A stretch of DNA of 64,000 bases, from positions 130,845-194,844 of the forward strand of contig VZRS01012606.1 of NCBI GenBank assembly GCA_013398055.1. Direction: 5' to 3'. This stretch comes from Ifrita kowaldi. Lineage: Eukaryota; Chordata; Aves; Passeriformes; Cinclosomatidae. Made by a program: the position numbers and the translations under genes. The notes under the pieces were generated by a model, which was not told where the DNA came from, searched no databases, and saw nothing but the letters and a program-made list of their open reading frames with translations. Shown here piece by piece: positions 59,703 through 64,000 of this stretch. Position 1 is the stretch's first letter. Each line of letters opens with the position of its first letter.

Positions 59703-60426
59703 TGTTGGGGTTTTGGGGAGTTCCCCTTCTGTTTTGTTCTTTTTTCTCTCTTAGAGAATTTTCCCCATACTGTTGCCAGGACAATAAATTGCCAGTGCTT
59801 AAGCCACACAAAAGGACCTTGCCACAGAGGGTGGGGGGTCGCTGGGACTACTGGTCTTTCACCTGGTTTTGGGTGGGGTCAGGGCTGTTGGTGCTAGCGG
59901 GGCTCGGACGCAGTTCGTCAGAACCTTTCTGCTTTTCGGCCGTTTTCTTCCTTCTACCTGAGAAACCCCAAGATTCCTGCTGCAGCTCCTGATACATCTT
60001 GTCTGCCACCTGGAATCTGTGCTCGCCTCTGCTGTTCCAGCTTGCTGTTCCCGAGGGTCCGGCCGGACACCTGGGATCAGCTACCCGGAGGGTCTGTGAA
60101 GCTCTTTCATCCATTTCCCCTCCCCGGGACCCCGGGCCTGCCGGCTGTGAGCGCAACTGCACCAGAGGGGAAAGTGCCCACGGCCTGCGGCTGAGAGAGA
60201 CTGGTATTGGGTCTGTGGTTCTGTCTCCTGCTACTGCCGGAGCTACTGTTGTTGGTTTACCTTGTTATATGTATTAGTAAAGAACTGTTATTCCTAACCT
60301 TATCTTTGCCTGAAAGCCCTTTAATTTCAAAATTATAATAATTCGGAGGGAAGGGGGTTGCATTTTTCCATTCCAGGGGAGGCTCCTGCCCTCCTGTACA
60401 GACACCTGTCTTTTCAAACCAAGACA
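59703..60426 (+). mobile_element. Solo ERV LTR with perfect 5-bp target duplication
   Basis: The element starts TGTTGGGGTTTTGGGG and ends CTTTTCAAACCAAGACA. CCAGA at 59698-59702 is repeated at 60427-60431. Its 724 bp include a GC-rich middle and a late AT-rich part with TTTCAAAATTATAATAATTC, a layout seen in songbird ERV LTRs. No gag, pol or env is attached, so it arose by recombination between two LTRs or is a solo relic. The frames at 59636-60277 and the antisense frame 59848-60162 are inside the LTR and are not host genes. Confidence 0.85.
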
Positions 60427-60466
60427 CCAGAGCATGCTTCTGTGTACCCTCCCACTTTTTCCAGAG

Positions 60467-60745
60467 GATCATGGAATGGTTTGGGTTGACAGGAACCTTT
60501 GAAGTTCATTGAATTCCAACTTCCCTGCCATGGGCAGGGACACCTCTCACTAGACCAGGTTGCCGAAAGCCTCATCCAGCCTGGCCTTGAATACTTCCAG
60601 GGATGGGTCATCTACAGCTTCTGTGGGCAACCTCTTCCAGTGCCTCACCACCCTCACAGCTCTGTTGAAACCCAGCTTTTGTTTTGCCATCTCTATGTTT
60701 AAGGATCTCTTCCTTCTGTGTGTGTGCAAGGCCCCACAGATGAGC
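60467..60745 (-). mobile_element. CR1 LINE 3'-end fragment
   Basis: Forward it runs GATCATGGAATGGTTTGGGT, then CCTGCCATGGGCAGGGACAC, CACTAGACCAGGTTGC, CTGGCCTTGAATACTTCCAG and TCTTCCAGTGCCTCACC, the reverse complement of avian CR1. The minus frame 60550-60747 keeps the CR1 ORF2 C-terminus (VVRHWKRLPTEAVDDPSLEV) uninterrupted, suggesting a fairly young copy. It lies about 35 bases beyond the solo LTR. Confidence 0.95.
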
Positions 60746-63700
60746 ACATCAGAGCATCAGTACCACATGAAAGGTTCCCAGACTGCAGTGCAGCTGCTCC
60801 CAAGGTGAAACCACAGTCAAGTCCCTGTGTTTCAGGAGATCTTTTTATTGCACATCCAGCAAGTTGTAATTATTCATTTCAATGACACAACCAAGGCTTT
60901 ACTCCTATTAGCATTGCTATGTCAGTGGAGCAGCACTGCTGGGTCTCTTTTGCCTGAATGCAACAGTCAGGTGGTTCTAGCACTGCTAAGTCCTCGGTAG
61001 TGGCTGTAATGCAAGAGGCAGAGAAAAGCAAACTTCACAGTGGATCTGATCAGTGCTAAGCTGACAATAGCAGAGGTTGGAATCGATTGAAAATCATCGA
61101 GAGAGAACAGAAAGGCTGACTTAGTTTTAACCCTATTCTTCAAGTGCTCTCTCTTCCTGTCTTAACATGCAAAATCCCAACAGCTCCACTAAGGTCAAGG
61201 AACGGGAGTGAACACAGCAGTTTCGTCTGCTTTATCTACAGAAAGCATTTCATGCCTGACTGACCTGGGTGCACCATGAATGAGTTACTTGATTGTAAAC
61301 CGAGCATATTAGAGGCAGAGATGTTTTATAAATCTCCCTGTAAGTCTGCAGCTAACTTAAAGAAGAGGTCAGCAAATTTTTTTAGCTGCCAAACAGTTTG
61401 CACAGCCTGTCCAAGTATGAGCTGCCTTTATGAAGTCTCTGCCTAAACAAGGCGGGCACAGGAGCCTGTTCCATGTTCATAATGTTTGCTGAACCTTTAT
61501 AATGTGGTGTTTAATATTGAAATTAGCCTGCAGTATTTTAAGTTGTTGTTAAAAAACTAGCATGGCTGGTATGATGTAAATGGCTCGATAAAGCCAAGAA
61601 AATCCTGTGCAAAGGTGAAGTTCTGGTGCTGCTGAAGAAAGTGGCAGGCCTTGTGCTGACTGCAGTGAAAGGCAATTTTACAGTTTGCAGTGGCTAGCAA
61701 GTTGAGAGTCAGGCCTGAGCTTTTCATTGTTTCCCATTTCCTGTCACCTTCCTTGTGAGGATACAGATGCAGCTTTATTTGTCTTGCAGTTACTGTGAGC
61801 TGAGAGGAGCAAGAGAGGGCTGAGGGTACATGAAAATAGCCTCTAAATAGTCTGTGCAGTTGCATATAGGAATATAACATGCAAAATACCCATGGCATGA
61901 TTTACACATTAAAATCACAACTTATGATGTGTTACCAGCTATTAGAAACTGCATAACTGTGTACAATAAACATCTCAAACTACTCTTTGCTAAAGCTTAT
62001 GATATAGAAAACACAAATTCTCTCCAAAGACCCTTACAGATGGAAGGCTAGAGGAAAACAGGCATGAAGATGTAGCTGAATAAGCCTCAAGCTACAATGT
62101 GTTTGCCATCAAGCTTTACACATTTCTAGTCAAGTGTACCTGTACTGCAAACAGACCATGTCCTATTCTTTGTCTGACACGGCTGTGCTTGTCCACATGA
62201 CACAGTATTCCTGGGGTCAGCCCAGCATCATATAACCTGTTCTCAAGCATTTGCTTTCCTTTTGGCGATTAATGAATTTGAGTGACTAGTTTCTCAAGTG
62301 ACAGACTTTCCCAAAAGTGAATTTGTTCCCTTCCCCTGGACTATGAAACAGAAGAAAAATTTAATCTGCAAATATTGAAAGGTATGGGAGGCTGGGTGGT
62401 TCTGTGTTTTGTAAGGCACCCTGTGCTCTGAGATTATGTCCCACTATTTCCAGCAGTCATAGAGTTCAGAGATCTTCACTCAGTGTGGGGCAAGGTGACT
62501 CAGAACTTATCTGCATGCCCAGGACTGCCTGCTTTTTGTTGGTCTTTTACTTATAAGAGAATGCAAAGCGTGAAGGATCCCATTTCCATTCCTTCTGCTG
62601 CAATTTTCTGATGGCCAGAATGCAGCCAAACTCCTGAAGAATGATTGAGGTGATAAGGCAGATAAAAATTCCTACAGACAGGATTATGATACATGATTCA
62701 AAGAATTTCACTGGGCAGAAAAAGGGGATTCAAGTTCAGTTTTCATAGACCAGAGATGTCAGTAAAGTTGAAGAGCAGATTCTGTTCTGCGTTATCACCA
62801 CCCACTTTTTCCAAAGATGTTCTACTTTTCTAAGCGACCTCCCTATTGCTGTAGCTATAAATAAGTATATAACTGTATGTATGTGAGAGATTCAGGTTTA
62901 AGCTTATATTTAAGCTGAAAGGTTATATATAACAGAACTGTATTAAAGATGACAAAAGCCTCATTGTTCTGTTCATGTTTTATCTCAGTGTAGCATGTGT
63001 GTTCATGGCTATGTGTGCATACAGACAGATATTAACATATGTAGACATGCATAAGACAAAAAAACAGTCCATATTCTCTACTCTATTTCTGTAATTGGTG
63101 TAATTAACTTCCATGATGCAAAAGGAGTAATTCTGTTATAAGGCAACAGGCCAAATAGGCAAAACCCTGTCTGTTTGCACACACAGACTAAAATTTAAGT
63201 GTGTTATGTGGCAAAATGTGTAATTGCTAAGTTTGGTTATTTCAGGTTCACTTTAAGACTTTCATTTTCTAGACCTTGCCAAAGGATTTTTGATGCTGGT
63301 TTCCTCTTGGTGTCTGGAAAGTAACCATATTTTATCCTCCCAGCAAGCTACATAGTGCTTTTTTTATTAAATAGAAAGCTTTGCTTTGATCATTGCTTAG
63401 AATGGCTGTGCTTTTGGGGGCATGGAAATGCTGGTCAAGTTTATATAGAACAAGGAAAGTTATTGGCATGGTAGCTGGGAAATGCTTAGATAGTATGGAT
63501 CACTTGCCAAAAAGAGCATGAGTTTGGGATGCCCATCCTTTGTTTAGAGGAGGCTCTTTGGCAACTTGCCAGGGATGTGCCTAATTTCCTAATTGAGAAG
63601 CAGGTTAATGGTGTAAACCCATAGTACCTGTAGTTCATTTTGTTGGCTATAAAGATCTCAACACAGAGGTTTTGGAGTGTGGTTTCTTCATTGCTTTTGT

Positions 63701-64000
63701 TCTCTGCAGGCTATTAAGGAAGCAAACTAAACCAGCTAGAAACTGGGCAGTCACCCCAGTGAAATTGTTGGAGAACATATCCCCCCACTCAGTCTTTGTT
63801 CAAAACTGCTTCAACCAGCCTGGCTGTCAAAGGTTCAGAGGGCTCTGTCAGGTCGAATGGAGGGATTCAAATGCCTGTAATGAAGTTTGCTGGCGTGGAG
63901 CTGTGCAGGCAGCCTTTGCTCCCCTGCCACACTGCAGAGTGGTGGCTACTGAGAATGGATTTTCCACATGGAGAATGCTTTTGCCTGTGAACATAGGGTT
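60746..64000. other. Noncoding stretch, no gene seen
   Basis: No exon or recent repeat is recognised. Parts at about 61200-61620 have balanced composition and many AT-core motifs (for example TGTTTGC, TTTATAA) and could be conserved noncoding DNA, but this cannot be judged without alignment. Confidence 0.45.

Noticed and set aside
59636..60277. 118- and 92-codon frames in a GC-rich region that looked like a possible exon
   Set aside because: The region is bounded by TG...CA ends and CCAGA target copies, so it is an LTR.
1..64000. CRISPR arrays, tRNA or rRNA genes, bacterial operons or phage-like modules
   Set aside because: No spaced direct-repeat array, cloverleaf or rRNA-like sequence was noticed, and the sequence is clearly vertebrate in repeat content.

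Overview
The window reads as nuclear DNA from a bird, probably a songbird draft assembly. The evidence is several CR1 retrotransposon 3' ends, bird-type endogenous retrovirus LTRs with 5-bp target duplications, decayed older repeats, an AT-rich intergenic or intronic background, and a strong CpG island at the left edge. There are no bacterial-style genes, operons, tRNAs, rRNAs or CRISPR arrays, and nearly all open reading frames are chance or lie in repeats.

Layout. Positions 1-1830 are a CpG island holding one convincing coding piece, the 3' part of an exon at 180-328 (+) that ends in a clean splice donor. The gene is not recognised. If it runs to the right, most or all of the remaining ~63 kb is its first intron or nearby intergenic DNA, since no second convincing exon was found. 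From 2 to 34 kb the sequence is mostly AT-rich noncoding DNA with scattered microsatellites, CR1 fragments, an L2/CR1-like fossil (3.85-4.04 kb), an LTR-like block (10.0-10.8 kb), a 150-bp segment present twice (14.8 and 18.2 kb), an RFX-type palindrome (27.7 kb) and a small CpG cluster with GC box and kappa-B site (31.14-31.27 kb). From 34.6 to 39.3 kb lies a retroviral mosaic: a complete-looking LTR with target duplication, then a minus-strand defective provirus keeping LTR, env and gag relics but no recognisable pol. A solo LTR interrupted by a 301-N gap sits at 41.2-41.9 kb. At 43.2-45.8 kb two identical repeat pairs around single-N gaps show a scaffolding error. CR1 elements at 47 and 60.5 kb and a solo LTR at 59.7-60.4 kb complete the right side.

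The strongest direct observations concern the assembly. Two places carry exact duplications at N gaps. At 43-46 kb the pattern A-gap-(U1,B)-gap-(A,U2)-gap-B is explained by two swapped contigs whose overlaps were not merged, and swapping them restores an intact CR1 3' end. At the left edge, 7-140 exactly equals 1065-1198, and 141-178 looks like a low-quality version of what follows. The apparent start codon at 118 is therefore not evidence for the protein's N-terminus. I found no new multi-gene biological system. The most promising functional leads are noncoding: clustered POU/MEIS/homeodomain motifs at 43.54-43.63 kb, the RFX-like palindrome, and the CpG cluster at 31.1 kb.
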